In this document: positions 1 to 6,276 of the stretch, piece by piece
How positions within the stretch are numbered: position 1 is the first letter of the stretch
How the letters are laid out: every line of letters begins with the position of its first letter
Source: Gammaproteobacteria bacterium
GTDB lineage: Bacteria; Pseudomonadota; Gammaproteobacteria; GCA-001735895
DNA: 6,276 nt
Direction of reading: 5' to 3'
Assembly (NCBI GenBank): GCA_029288195.1
Contig: JARFPR010000146.1
Span: forward strand, 1-6,276
Notes under the pieces: model-generated
The model's input: only the letters and a program-made list of their open reading frames with translations
Databases searched by the model: none
What the model was told of the DNA's origin: nothing
Translations under genes and position numbers: made by a program

Positions 1-1
1 G

Positions 2-787
2 ATCTCGCTCGGTATCATCAGTTTATGGCACACGCACAAAAACCTGCTCGGCGTAAACATCGGCCTGCAGATTCCACGGCCCGTCTTCTGCGGTGAGTAC
101 TGCGAATTTAAATTTGACATCAGCCATGCCAATAACTCGACGCGTTACGCCATTGGTCTCCAGTACGCTGACCAGGCACCGGTTTATGTGAAACTCGAAC
201 CCGAGGGTAACACCGAAGCAAAAATTAAAATTCCCACTGTCCACCGTGGGCAGTTCAGGCCGACGGGGATTACGGTGTTTACCCGCTATCCAACCGGCCT
301 GTTCCACGCCTGGGGCTGGCTTAAATTCGACTTACCGGTCCTGGTCTACCCACGGCCGGCCGCGAATGCCCGGCTGCAACAGAGCATGGTCGAACAATAC
401 GATGGTCAAACTTCGACCAGCACTATCGAAGGGGATGATTTCGCGGGTCTGCGCGAGCACCGTGAAGGAGAATCGTTACGCCATATTTCCTGGAAAGCCT
501 ATGCACAGGGCAAGGGATTGCTGACCAAGACCTTCCAGGGTCAGGCCAGGCCCTCCCTATGGATCGACTGGGACGCACTGACCGAGGGGTCGCTTGAAGA
601 CAGGCTGAGCTTGATGGCGAGCCTCGTTGTGGCCGCGGAAAACGAGGAACAGAAATACGGATTGAGACTTCCCGACACCACCATCGAACAGGATTACGGT
701 AATGCTCACAAACATGCCTGCTTACAGGCGTTAGCTGTTTTCAGGCAGCCTGATTTCAACCAGGATCTCGAACTTGAAAACGGCTAG
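2..787 (+). CDS. DUF58 domain protein, 5' end outside window
   Basis: The reading frame is open from the first bases of the window to the TAG at 785-787, giving 261 visible residues. Proteins of this type in TgpA loci are usually a little over 300 residues, so roughly 50 N-terminal residues, normally two membrane helices, are missing. The first visible residues (ISLGIISLWHTHKNLLGV) look like the end of the second helix and the start of the cytoplasmic part. The family signature lies at about 434-535: DDFAGLREHREGESLRHISW, followed by KAYAQGKG and LLTKTF. The C-terminus has the usual RLSLMASLVVAAE, YGLRLP and HKHACLQALAVF pattern. GTG at 188 is an internal valine, not a start. Biochemical function is unknown for the family; it is typically encoded between a MoxR AAA ATPase and a transglutaminase-like membrane protein. 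The next gene overlaps its 3' end by 14 bases, which implies one transcript and probably coupled translation. The family call is firm; the role is inference. Confidence 0.92.
   Translation: MSLGIISLWHTHKNLLGVNIGLQIPRPVFCGEYCEFKFDISHANNSTRYAIGLQYADQAPVYVKLEPEGNTEAKIKIPTVHRGQFRPTGITVFTRYPTGLFHAWGWLKFDLPVLVYPRPAANARLQQSMVEQYDGQTSTSTIEGDDFAGLREHREGESLRHISWKAYAQGKGLLTKTFQGQARPSLWIDWDALTEGSLEDRLSLMASLVVAAENEEQKYGLRLPDTTIEQDYGNAHKHACLQALAVFRQPDFNQDLELENG
762..776 (+). promoter_or_regulatory. Ribosome binding site and TTG start of tgpA
   Basis: AGGA at 762-765 is separated by 8 bases from the TTG at 774-776, inside the last codons of the DUF58 gene. The tgpA frame is closed upstream by TAG at 732-734 and contains no ATG or GTG before 774. 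The first in-frame ATG downstream is at codon 68, which would remove the first two membrane helices. This makes the rare TTG the best start and suggests translational coupling to the DUF58 gene. Confidence 0.6.
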
Positions 788-2759
788 CCATAATAACCTG
801 CCAATCCGATCCATTGCTGACGAGATAGCGAGCCGCTCCAGCATTTATGCGGTTTGCTTATGTTTCGTATTTTCGATCGCCCCCCATTTTCGCAACCTGC
901 CTCTCTGGGTAAGCGCGATAGTGCTGGCTTCGGTGGGTTGGCGTTGCCTGCAAAACCTCGACAAGATCAGGGAAATGCCTAAGTGGGTACTGATACCACT
1001 GGTGCTTTTCGGCGGGATTGGTGTATTCGCCGAGTACTGGACCATCGTTGGACGCGATGCGGGCCTTGCACTGCTAGCGGTGATGACTTCGTTCAAGTTT
1101 CTCGAAAGCAGACGTCACCGCGACCAGTTGATACTGGTTTTCCTGTGCTACTTTCTGATCGCAACCCACTTCCTTTTTTCGCAAAGCATTTTCACTGCGG
1201 GCCTGATGTTCGCGACCCTGGTCGTCATAACCGCGACACTGATTACGATCAACCAGCGTGAAGACAGGATCGATCTCAAGCAACTGTTAACCTCCAGTGC
1301 GCGACTCGTTGGACTCTCGGTGCCGCTGATGCTAATCCTTTTCATACTGGTGCCGCGTGTACCCGGTCCGCTGTGGGGAATATCCAATGAACAACGCGGG
1401 GGAGTTACCGGCCTTAGTGATCACATGTCGCCCGGTCAGATTAGCAACCTGATTCGCAGCAACGAAGTTGCCTTCCGGGTCGACTTCGAAGACAAGGTCC
1501 CGCCTCAAAGCATGCTCTACTGGCGCGGGCCGGTAATGGCAAATTACAACGGCTCCCGCTGGTATCGGGCGCGAAGACAGGGACAAAGCCGGTTAAACAT
1601 CACTGTAAGCGAACCCGCTACTAATTATACGGTGACCCTGGAACCCAATGGTGAATACTGGCTACTCGCACTGGATATGCCGACCAAGCTGGTTCCCGAT
1701 AGTCTCATGACCAAGGACTTCCAGCTGGTCAGCACCAAGAAAATTAACGATTTAACGCGCTACTCTATGGAGTCGCGCCTGGTTTACCAGGTCGGTAAAA
1801 ACGAATCCCTGGAATACCTGGAACTCACGCTCGATTTCCCGGCTGATCGCAATCCGGAAACAATCTCACTCGGTAGGTCACTGGCCCAACGTTTTGATCG
1901 TGACGAGGATATCATCGATGCGGTACTGGCCATGTATCGCGAGCAGGAATATTTTTATACCTTGCAACCCCCTGCCCTCGGCGATGACGCGGTTGACGAG
2001 TTCCTGTTCGGAACCCGGCGTGGCTTTTGTGAACATTATGCCGGGAGTTTTGCGCTATTGATGCGCGCCGCCGGAATACCCGCGCGCGTTGTCACCGGCT
2101 ACCAGGGTGGTGAGTATAACAATGTCGGCAACTATCTTATCGTGCGCCAGTCCGACGCGCACGCATGGACCGAAGTCTGGCTCGAAAACAGGGGCTGGGT
2201 GCGTATCGATCCAACCGCGGCGGTATCGCCGAGTCGAATTGAACAGGTTCTCGATGATGCCCTGTCCGACGATGAATCAGTTTTTCGTATCCAGAACCGT
2301 AACCCGCTTTTTGGCAACCTGCTCTACGGCTGGGATAACCTGCAACACAGCTGGAATGACTGGGTTATAAATTATGACGAACGTAAGCAACGGAACTTTC
2401 TGAGCAAGCTCGAACTCGGCATCGAGAACTGGTCGGACATGGTGTTCGCGCTGGTCTTTTTACTACTCGGCGTTACCGGGCTTTACTGGCTTATCGTGCG
2501 CTTTCGCGAACGTCCACCGAGGCCGGAAGTCTACGAGATTCTGTTTAAACGCCTGCTGAAAAAATTGTCCAGGCACGGATTACAGAAACGACCCTCGGAA
2601 GACAGCCGCGCTTTCCTCGAACGCGTGGCGGATCGGGGCTTTCCGCAACTGGAACAGCTCGCGGACATCGTCGAACTCTACAACCGTATCAAGTACGGTC
2701 GCGAGGACGATTCCGACCGCACACTCAACAGCATGCGCACTCTGATAAAATCCCTGTAA
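774..2759 (+). CDS. tgpA: TgpA-family membrane transglutaminase-like protein (DUF3488 / transglutaminase core / DUF4129)
   Basis: This is a 661-residue inner-membrane protein, close to the usual family length of about 660-670. Residues 24-195 hold about six hydrophobic helices and include the family landmarks FKFLESRRHRDQL (107-119) and LFILVPRVPGPLWGI (189-203). A periplasmic region follows, with a transglutaminase/papain-like core. The likely triad is C419 (GFCEHYAG), H463 (SDAHAWTE) and D479 (RIDPT). As I recall, the C-to-H and H-to-D spacings (44 and 16) equal those of Pseudomonas aeruginosa TgpA. A last helix spans about 556-577, and a cytoplasmic DUF4129-type tail (about 585-661, with LYNRIKYGRE) ends the protein. 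The triad implies an acyl-transfer or hydrolase activity, but the natural substrate is not settled; the P. aeruginosa gene has been reported to be essential. The start is TTG at 774: AGGA at 762-765 lies 8 bases upstream, a stop at 732 closes the frame, and the next ATG is past the first two helices. The gene follows the DUF58 gene in one operon. Confidence 0.93.
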   Translation: MKTASHNNLPIRSIADEIASRSSIYAVCLCFVFSIAPHFRNLPLWVSAIVLASVGWRCLQNLDKIREMPKWVLIPLVLFGGIGVFAEYWTIVGRDAGLALLAVMTSFKFLESRRHRDQLILVFLCYFLIATHFLFSQSIFTAGLMFATLVVITATLITINQREDRIDLKQLLTSSARLVGLSVPLMLILFILVPRVPGPLWGISNEQRGGVTGLSDHMSPGQISNLIRSNEVAFRVDFEDKVPPQSMLYWRGPVMANYNGSRWYRARRQGQSRLNITVSEPATNYTVTLEPNGEYWLLALDMPTKLVPDSLMTKDFQLVSTKKINDLTRYSMESRLVYQVGKNESLEYLELTLDFPADRNPETISLGRSLAQRFDRDEDIIDAVLAMYREQEYFYTLQPPALGDDAVDEFLFGTRRGFCEHYAGSFALLMRAAGIPARVVTGYQGGEYNNVGNYLIVRQSDAHAWTEVWLENRGWVRIDPTAAVSPSRIEQVLDDALSDDESVFRIQNRNPLFGNLLYGWDNLQHSWNDWVINYDERKQRNFLSKLELGIENWSDMVFALVFLLLGVTGLYWLIVRFRERPPRPEVYEILFKRLLKKLSRHGLQKRPSEDSRAFLERVADRGFPQLEQLADIVELYNRIKYGREDDSDRTLNSMRTLIKSL

Positions 2760-2772
2760 CTCTAATCCTGGT

Positions 2773-4800
2773 TCAGACGGCCTCGAGTTCCGAGGTCTTG
2801 AAGTATTGTTCCTTGATGCTGCTGATTTCGTCGCGCACCCGCGCGGCTTCCTCGAACTCGAGATCTCGCGCATGCTGGTACATGCTAGTTTCCAACTGCT
2901 TCAACCTGGCATCCAGTTGCCTGGCGCTGAGCCGCTCGTAGCCCGGCGCAGTCTCGGCCACGCGCTGGTAAGCCTTTCGATGGCGCCCGGGCCTGGCGGC
3001 GTCCCCCAGGTCCATGACGTCGGTTATGTTTTTAACAATTCCCATCGGGGTTATATTGTGTTCCTTGTTGTAGTTCAGTTGCTTTTCACGTCTTCGATCG
3101 GTTTCAGCGATGGCCCGCTCCATCGAACCGGTAATCCTGTCGGCGTAAAGAATCGACATACCGTTGATATTACGCGCCGCGCGACCGATGGTTTGAATCA
3201 GGGCTCGATCCGAACGCAGGAAACCCTCCTTGTCGGCATCTAGAATCGCAACCAGCGATACTTCCGGCATATCGAGTCCCTCGCGTAACAGGTTGATACC
3301 AACCAGCACATCGAATTCACCCAGTCGCAAATCACGTATTATCTCCATGCGTTCGACGGTATCGATATCGGAATGCAGGTAACGCACCCGCACCCCGTGC
3401 TCACCCAGGTAGTCGGTCAGATCCTCGGCCATGCGCTTGGTCAGGGTTGTAATCAACACCCGTTCGGAAACCTCGACGCGTTTATTTATCTCGGACAACA
3501 CGTCATCAACCTGGGTTGTCGCTGGCCGCACTTCGACTGCGGGGTCGACCAGCCCGGTGGGACGCACGACCTGTTCGATCACGGCCCCGCTAAATTTTTT
3601 CTCGTAATCACCGGGAGTCGCAGAAACAAAAATCGTCTGCGGCGACATGCGTTCGAATTCATCGAAACGCAGCGGACGGTTATCGAGCGCCGATGGCAGG
3701 CGGAATCCGTATTCCACCAGGGTTTCCTTGCGTGAGCGGTCACCCTTGTACATGCCTCCTATCTGCGGCACCGAGACATGACTTTCGTCGATAAACAGCA
3801 GGCAATCCTCAGGCAGGTAGTCAAACAGAGTCGGCGGCGGCTCACCCTGCTTGCGGCCGGAAAGAAAACGCGAGTAATTCTCGATACCACTGCAATATCC
3901 CAGTTCACGCATCATTTCAATATCGTAGTTAACACGCTGCTCGAGCCGCTGTGCCTCGACCAGTTTATTCATTTGCTTGAGCTCCGCGAGACGTTCCTGC
4001 AGCTCCTCTTTGATCTCGCTAATCGAAGCGAGAATCACTTCGCGTGGCGTCGCATAATGGGTTTTCGGGTATATCGTGATGCGCTTGACGTTGTTGCTGA
4101 CTTCACCGGTCAATGGATCGAATAAACTGATTTTTTCGACTTCGGCATCGAACAATTCGATGCGCACCGCTTCACGATCAGAATCAGCCGGGTGCACGTC
4201 GATGACCTCGCCACGCACGCGATAGGTGCCGCGTTTGAGCTCGAGATCGTTGCGCTTGTATTGCAGTTCCGCGAGTCGCCGTAAAATGGCGCGTTGATCG
4301 ATTTCATCGCCCACCACGAGGTGTAACAGCATCTTCAGGTAGGCATCCGGGTCACCCAGTCCATAAATCGCGGATACGGAGGCGACGATTATGGTATCGC
4401 GCCGCTCCATCAGGGACTTGGTCGCCGACAATCGCATTTGCTCGATATGTTCATTAATCGAGGCATCCTTCTCGATAAAAGTATCGGAGGCTGCAACATA
4501 GGCTTCCGGCTGGTAGTAGTCGTAGTAAGAGACGAAGTACTCGACCGAGTTATGTGGAAAGAATTCCTTCATTTCGCCGTACAGCTGTGCCGCCAGGGTC
4601 TTGTTGTGCGCCATGATGATCGCCGGTCGCTCAAGCCGCTGGATTATATTGGCCGCAGTAAAGGTTTTACCCGAACCGGTCACCCCGAGCAGGGTTTGGT
4701 GCATTAGCCCGTCCTCGAGACCCTGCACCAGGGCATCAATTGCCGCGGGCTGGTCCCCGGCGGGCTCAAACTGGGTCTCAAGCTGGAAATTCTTGGCCAT
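2773..4800 (-). CDS. uvrB: Excinuclease ABC subunit B (UvrB)
   Basis: UvrB is the damage-verification helicase of nucleotide excision repair: UvrA loads it at lesions and it then recruits UvrC for the dual incision. The 675 residues match the usual length (E. coli about 673) and no frameshift or lost motif is visible. The Walker A motif GVTGSGKT is at 39-46 (K45). The beta-hairpin that probes the DNA begins at YYDYYQPEAY (92-101) and includes Y92, Y93, Y95, Y96 and F108. Motif II is DESH at 338-341, motif III SATPG at 393-397, motif V GINLLREGLDMPEV at 501-514 and motif VI QTIGRAARN at 536-544. The UvrA-contacting domain covers about 150-250. The C-terminal UVR coiled-coil domain, which contacts UvrC, is at about 634-669 (LEFEEAARVRDEI). 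The start is ATG at 4800-4798; an in-frame TAA at 4812-4810 just upstream excludes any longer form. No Shine-Dalgarno sequence is apparent before it (AAATTCACCTG). It is divergent from the aminotransferase and convergent with tgpA. Confidence 0.99.
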   Translation of the reverse strand: MAKNFQLETQFEPAGDQPAAIDALVQGLEDGLMHQTLLGVTGSGKTFTAANIIQRLERPAIIMAHNKTLAAQLYGEMKEFFPHNSVEYFVSYYDYYQPEAYVAASDTFIEKDASINEHIEQMRLSATKSLMERRDTIIVASVSAIYGLGDPDAYLKMLLHLVVGDEIDQRAILRRLAELQYKRNDLELKRGTYRVRGEVIDVHPADSDREAVRIELFDAEVEKISLFDPLTGEVSNNVKRITIYPKTHYATPREVILASISEIKEELQERLAELKQMNKLVEAQRLEQRVNYDIEMMRELGYCSGIENYSRFLSGRKQGEPPPTLFDYLPEDCLLFIDESHVSVPQIGGMYKGDRSRKETLVEYGFRLPSALDNRPLRFDEFERMSPQTIFVSATPGDYEKKFSGAVIEQVVRPTGLVDPAVEVRPATTQVDDVLSEINKRVEVSERVLITTLTKRMAEDLTDYLGEHGVRVRYLHSDIDTVERMEIIRDLRLGEFDVLVGINLLREGLDMPEVSLVAILDADKEGFLRSDRALIQTIGRAARNINGMSILYADRITGSMERAIAETDRRREKQLNYNKEHNITPMGIVKNITDVMDLGDAARPGRHRKAYQRVAETAPGYERLSARQLDARLKQLETSMYQHARDLEFEEAARVRDEISSIKEQYFKTSELEAV
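2779..2797 (+). terminator. Weak hairpin just after tgpA, possible but poor terminator
   Basis: GGCCTCG and CGAGGTC can pair around an AGTTC loop, giving a 7-bp stem with one G-U pair, starting 19 bases after the tgpA stop codon. The bases after it (TTGAAGTATTGTT) are only loosely T-rich, so it is not a classical intrinsic terminator. It also lies within the last codons of uvrB on the other strand, where the same stem could not end the uvrB message without removing its stop codon. It is listed because no better candidate exists at this convergent junction. Confidence 0.2.
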
Positions 4801-4834
4801 CAGGTGAATTTAGTTAGTGATAGGCAGACTGCAC

Positions 4835-4862
4835 TTTACAGCTCGCCCCGGCTTCGTATACT
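4835..4862 (+). promoter_or_regulatory. Sigma70-type promoter for the aminotransferase gene
   Basis: TTTACA at 4835-4840 and TATACT at 4857-4862, separated by 16 bases, each match the sigma70 consensus at five of six positions. Transcription would start near 4869, giving a leader of about 34 bases before the GTG at 4903. The promoter lies downstream of the alternative GTG at 4804, so a message from here could only encode the shorter protein. It is a consensus-based prediction by eye. Confidence 0.6.
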
Positions 4863-4910
4863 TCGCCTGTTCTTCCATAGCAATATAACCTGTGAGCTAG
4901 CCGTGTTTAA
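4855..4910 (-). promoter_or_regulatory. Candidate promoter(s) for uvrB, two alternatives
   Basis: Two weak sigma70-like pairs read towards uvrB, each with a 17-base spacer and matching 8 of 12 consensus bases. The first is TTAAAC (4910-4905) with TATATT (4887-4882). The second is TTGCTA (4883-4878) with TATACG (4860-4855). They would give leaders of about 75 and 47 bases. The second -10 element shares bases with the -10 element of the divergent aminotransferase promoter. I see no CTG-N10-CAG LexA site anywhere in 4801-4910. Which one is used, if either, cannot be decided from sequence alone. Confidence 0.35.
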
Positions 4911-6090
4911 CGATCTTTCAAAGCGCGTTTGCGCAATAAAACCATCCCCCACTTTAGCAGTTTCAAATTTAGCTAGCCAGCTTCGCGCCCAGGGGCGTGA
5001 CATCATCGGTTTGGGGGTAGGCGAACCAGATTTTGATACCCCGGATCATATCCGGGAAGCTGCGATCGACGCGATCCGAGCCGGTGATACCCACTACACC
5101 GCAGTCGATGGCACGGTACCCCTGAAACAGGCGATTATCGACAAGTTCGAGCGTGACAACGGCCTGTCATATTCAGCCGATCAGATACTCGTATCCTGCG
5201 GTGGCAAACAGAGCTTTTACAATCTGTGCCAGGCGGTTATCGATGAGGGCGACGAAGTCATCATCCCGGCACCCTACTGGGTGTCGTATCCCGATATCGT
5301 GATTCTCGCCGACGGAATCCCGGTTGTCGTCGAGGTCGGAATCGACAAGGCGTTCAAAATTACTCCGGCATTGCTCGAAGCCGCAATCACCGACAAGACC
5401 CGCATGCTGGTGCTCAACAGCCCCTCCAATCCAACCGGGGTGGCCTATTCAATGCAGGAACTGGCCGCACTTGCCGAGGTATTACTGCGCTACCCCGATG
5501 TGCTCATCGCAACCGATGACATGTACGAACATATCGTCTGGGGTGACTTCCCGTTTTGCAACATACTTAATGCCTGTCCCGAGCTGTATGATCGAACCCT
5601 GGTGCTCAACGGCGTTTCCAAGGCTTATGCGATGACCGGATGGCGTATCGGCTATGCCGGGGGGCATGCGGATATCATCAAGGCGATGAAAAAAGTCCAG
5701 GGTCAATCTACCTCCAACCCGAGCTCGGTTTCACAGGCTGCCTCGGTAGCTGCGCTCAATGGCGATCACGCACCGGTACGAGCGATGGTTGAAGAATTCA
5801 AGCGGCGACATGATTACCTGGTAGCGGAGCTTAATTCGATCAAGCACATCAACTGCATCGAGTCGGACGGAACCTTTTACAGTTTCCCCAACATCCAGGG
5901 TTTTATCGACGCCCGGGATGACCTGAACAACGATGTCGACGTCGCCAACTTGTTGCTCGAAGAGGTCGGTGTTGCACTGGTGCCCGGCTCGGCCTTCGGT
6001 GCCGAAGGTTACATGCGCATTTCTTTCGCGACCAGCATGAAAAACCTGGAACAAGCAGTTGCCAGGATCCGACAGGTGTTCGAAGCCTGA
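4903..6090 (+). CDS. PLP-dependent class I aminotransferase (aspartate/prephenate type)
   Basis: This is a 395-residue fold-type I aminotransferase, probably cytosolic, that moves an amino group between aspartate (or a related donor) and a 2-oxo acid through PLP. The N-terminal LSKRVCAIKPSPTLAVSN and the GLGVGEPDFDTP motif are typical of the bacterial class I-gamma enzymes often annotated aspartate aminotransferase (aspC/aatA). Numbering from the GTG at 4903, the key residues are N176 (SNPTG), D205 for the pyridine nitrogen, Y208 (TDDMY), the Schiff-base lysine K240 (GVSKAYAMTGWRIGYAGG) and R372 (YMRISFA) for the substrate carboxylate. The frame stays open upstream to a GTG at 4804, but those 33 residues look nothing like the family. 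They also lie largely upstream of the predicted transcript start near 4869, so 4903 is preferred. The ribosome site is weak (TGAG at 4893-4896). Some close relatives act on prephenate or aromatic oxo acids, so the exact substrate is open. The gene is divergent from uvrB. Confidence 0.93.
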   Translation: MFNDLSKRVCAIKPSPTLAVSNLASQLRAQGRDIIGLGVGEPDFDTPDHIREAAIDAIRAGDTHYTAVDGTVPLKQAIIDKFERDNGLSYSADQILVSCGGKQSFYNLCQAVIDEGDEVIIPAPYWVSYPDIVILADGIPVVVEVGIDKAFKITPALLEAAITDKTRMLVLNSPSNPTGVAYSMQELAALAEVLLRYPDVLIATDDMYEHIVWGDFPFCNILNACPELYDRTLVLNGVSKAYAMTGWRIGYAGGHADIIKAMKKVQGQSTSNPSSVSQAASVAALNGDHAPVRAMVEEFKRRHDYLVAELNSIKHINCIESDGTFYSFPNIQGFIDARDDLNNDVDVANLLLEEVGVALVPGSAFGAEGYMRISFATSMKNLEQAVARIRQVFEA

Positions 6091-6124
6091 ATCGCCCATC
6101 GATAGTCAACGCCAGACTCTAAAA

Positions 6125-6142
6125 TTTGCATGCAAAGCTTTG
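6125..6142. repeat. Two overlapping palindromes downstream of the aminotransferase gene
   Basis: TTTGCATGCAAA (6125-6136) is a perfect 12-base palindrome. It overlaps CAAAGCTTTG (6133-6142), a perfect 10-base palindrome. Neither has a usable loop or a following T run, so they do not look like a terminator. They may be a protein-binding site or chance in an AT-rich gap. The rest of 6091-6174 shows no gene and no convincing terminator; the best alternative hairpin is TTCCTG/CAGGGA around 6152-6173, with an 11-base loop and no T run. Confidence 0.4.
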
Positions 6143-6174
6143 GTAAATCACTTCCTGTATTGCCGAATCAGGGA

Positions 6175-6202
6175 TTGACAAATCTGGTTGCTGTATTATT
6201 TT
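6175..6202 (+). promoter_or_regulatory. Likely promoter of the tRNA-Asn gene
   Basis: A perfect -35 hexamer TTGACA (6175-6180) is followed after 16 bases by TATTTT (6197-6202), which matches four of six positions of the -10 consensus. The region is AT-rich and leads directly into the tRNA, with an expected start near 6209 and a 5' leader of about 20 bases to be removed by RNase P. TAGTAT at 6211-6216, with TTGCTG at 6188-6193 and a 17-base spacer, is a weaker alternative that would leave a leader of only about 7 bases. Confidence 0.5.
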
Positions 6203-6229
6203 TATTCATTTAGTATAGCCATCCTCTGA

Positions 6230-6276
6230 TCCCCGGTAGCTCAGTTGGTAGAGCAATTGACTGTTAATCAATGGGT
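6230..6276 (+). tRNA. tRNA-Asn (anticodon GUU), 3' part outside window
   Basis: The first 47 bases fold as a tRNA. The acceptor 5' strand is TCCCCGG (6230-6236), followed by T8 and A9. The D-arm is GCTC/GAGC around AGTTGGTA (6239-6254). The anticodon stem is ATTGA/TCAAT (6256-6260 and 6268-6272) and the loop is CTGTTAA (6261-6267), with the GTT anticodon at 6263-6265 reading AAC and AAU. The window ends in the variable loop, so the T-arm, the acceptor 3' strand and any encoded CCA cannot be seen. The acceptor strand predicts CCGGGGA at the 3' end. Confidence 0.95.

Noticed and set aside
188..190. GTG as the start of the DUF58 gene
   Set aside because: The same frame is open to the window edge and the residues before it (WHTHKNLLGV, then the PVFCGEYCEF segment) fit the family, so the GTG is an internal valine.
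2806..3243. Open frame of 145 codons on the + strand, and further ones at 3373-3735 and 3778-4125, opposite uvrB
   Set aside because: They are antisense shadows of the strongly conserved uvrB coding sequence. They show no recognisable motif, no ribosome site and no family resemblance.
4829..4841. CTGCACTTTACAG as a LexA-type SOS box near uvrB
   Set aside because: It is CTG-N7-CAG, three bases too short for the CTG-N10-CAG spacing, and it overlaps the -35 element of the opposite gene.
4895..4978. AGCTAGCC repeated at 4895-4902 and 4971-4978
   Set aside because: It is an eight-base match, one copy before and one inside the aminotransferase gene, with no further copies noticed and no structure; chance is enough.
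5731..6099. Antisense open frame of 122 codons opposite the aminotransferase
   Set aside because: It is a shadow of a well-conserved enzyme gene, with no supporting motif or ribosome site.
6091..6174. Intrinsic terminator of the aminotransferase gene
   Set aside because: The possible stems are palindromes without a loop or weak pairings with an 11-base loop, and none is followed by a run of T.
6230..6276. tRNA-Asn as an attachment site of an integrated element
   Set aside because: tRNA genes are common integration sites, but no integrase or repeated tRNA fragment is visible and the window ends inside the gene.

Overview
The window is an ordinary stretch of bacterial chromosome. Protein similarity and gene order suggest a gammaproteobacterium of moderate GC. 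UvrB keeps the Escherichia coli residue numbering through its first half. The DUF58-TgpA pair matches the Pseudomonas arrangement, and a uvrB gene divergent from a class I aminotransferase is also, from memory, a Pseudomonas-like order. I cannot place it to genus. There is no mobile element, CRISPR array, toxin-antitoxin pair or phage gene, and coding density is very high.

Layout. (1) 2-787 (+): a DUF58 protein whose N-terminus lies outside the window. (2) 774-2759 (+): a full-length membrane transglutaminase of the TgpA family, overlapping the DUF58 gene by 14 bases and starting at TTG. (3) 2773-4800 (-): complete uvrB, convergent with tgpA across a 13-base gap. (4) 4801-4902: a compact divergent control region with a good sigma70-type promoter for the aminotransferase and weaker candidates for uvrB. 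(5) 4903-6090 (+): a PLP-dependent class I aminotransferase of the aspartate/prephenate type, starting at GTG rather than at the longer in-frame GTG at 4804. (6) 6091-6229: 139 bases without a gene, holding two overlapping palindromes and a promoter for (7) a tRNA-Asn(GUU) gene cut off by the window end at 6276.

How the genes relate. DUF58 and TgpA are probably translated together from one mRNA. In related loci a MoxR-type AAA ATPase precedes them, and the set is thought to act at the cell envelope, though the substrate is unknown. UvrB (nucleotide excision repair), the aminotransferase (amino-acid metabolism) and the tRNA are housekeeping genes that share only position and, for uvrB and the aminotransferase, a control region.

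I found no convincing undescribed system. The points worth a second look are small: start-codon choices, overlapping divergent promoters without a recognisable SOS box, convergent genes with no clear terminator, and a palindromic element before the tRNA.
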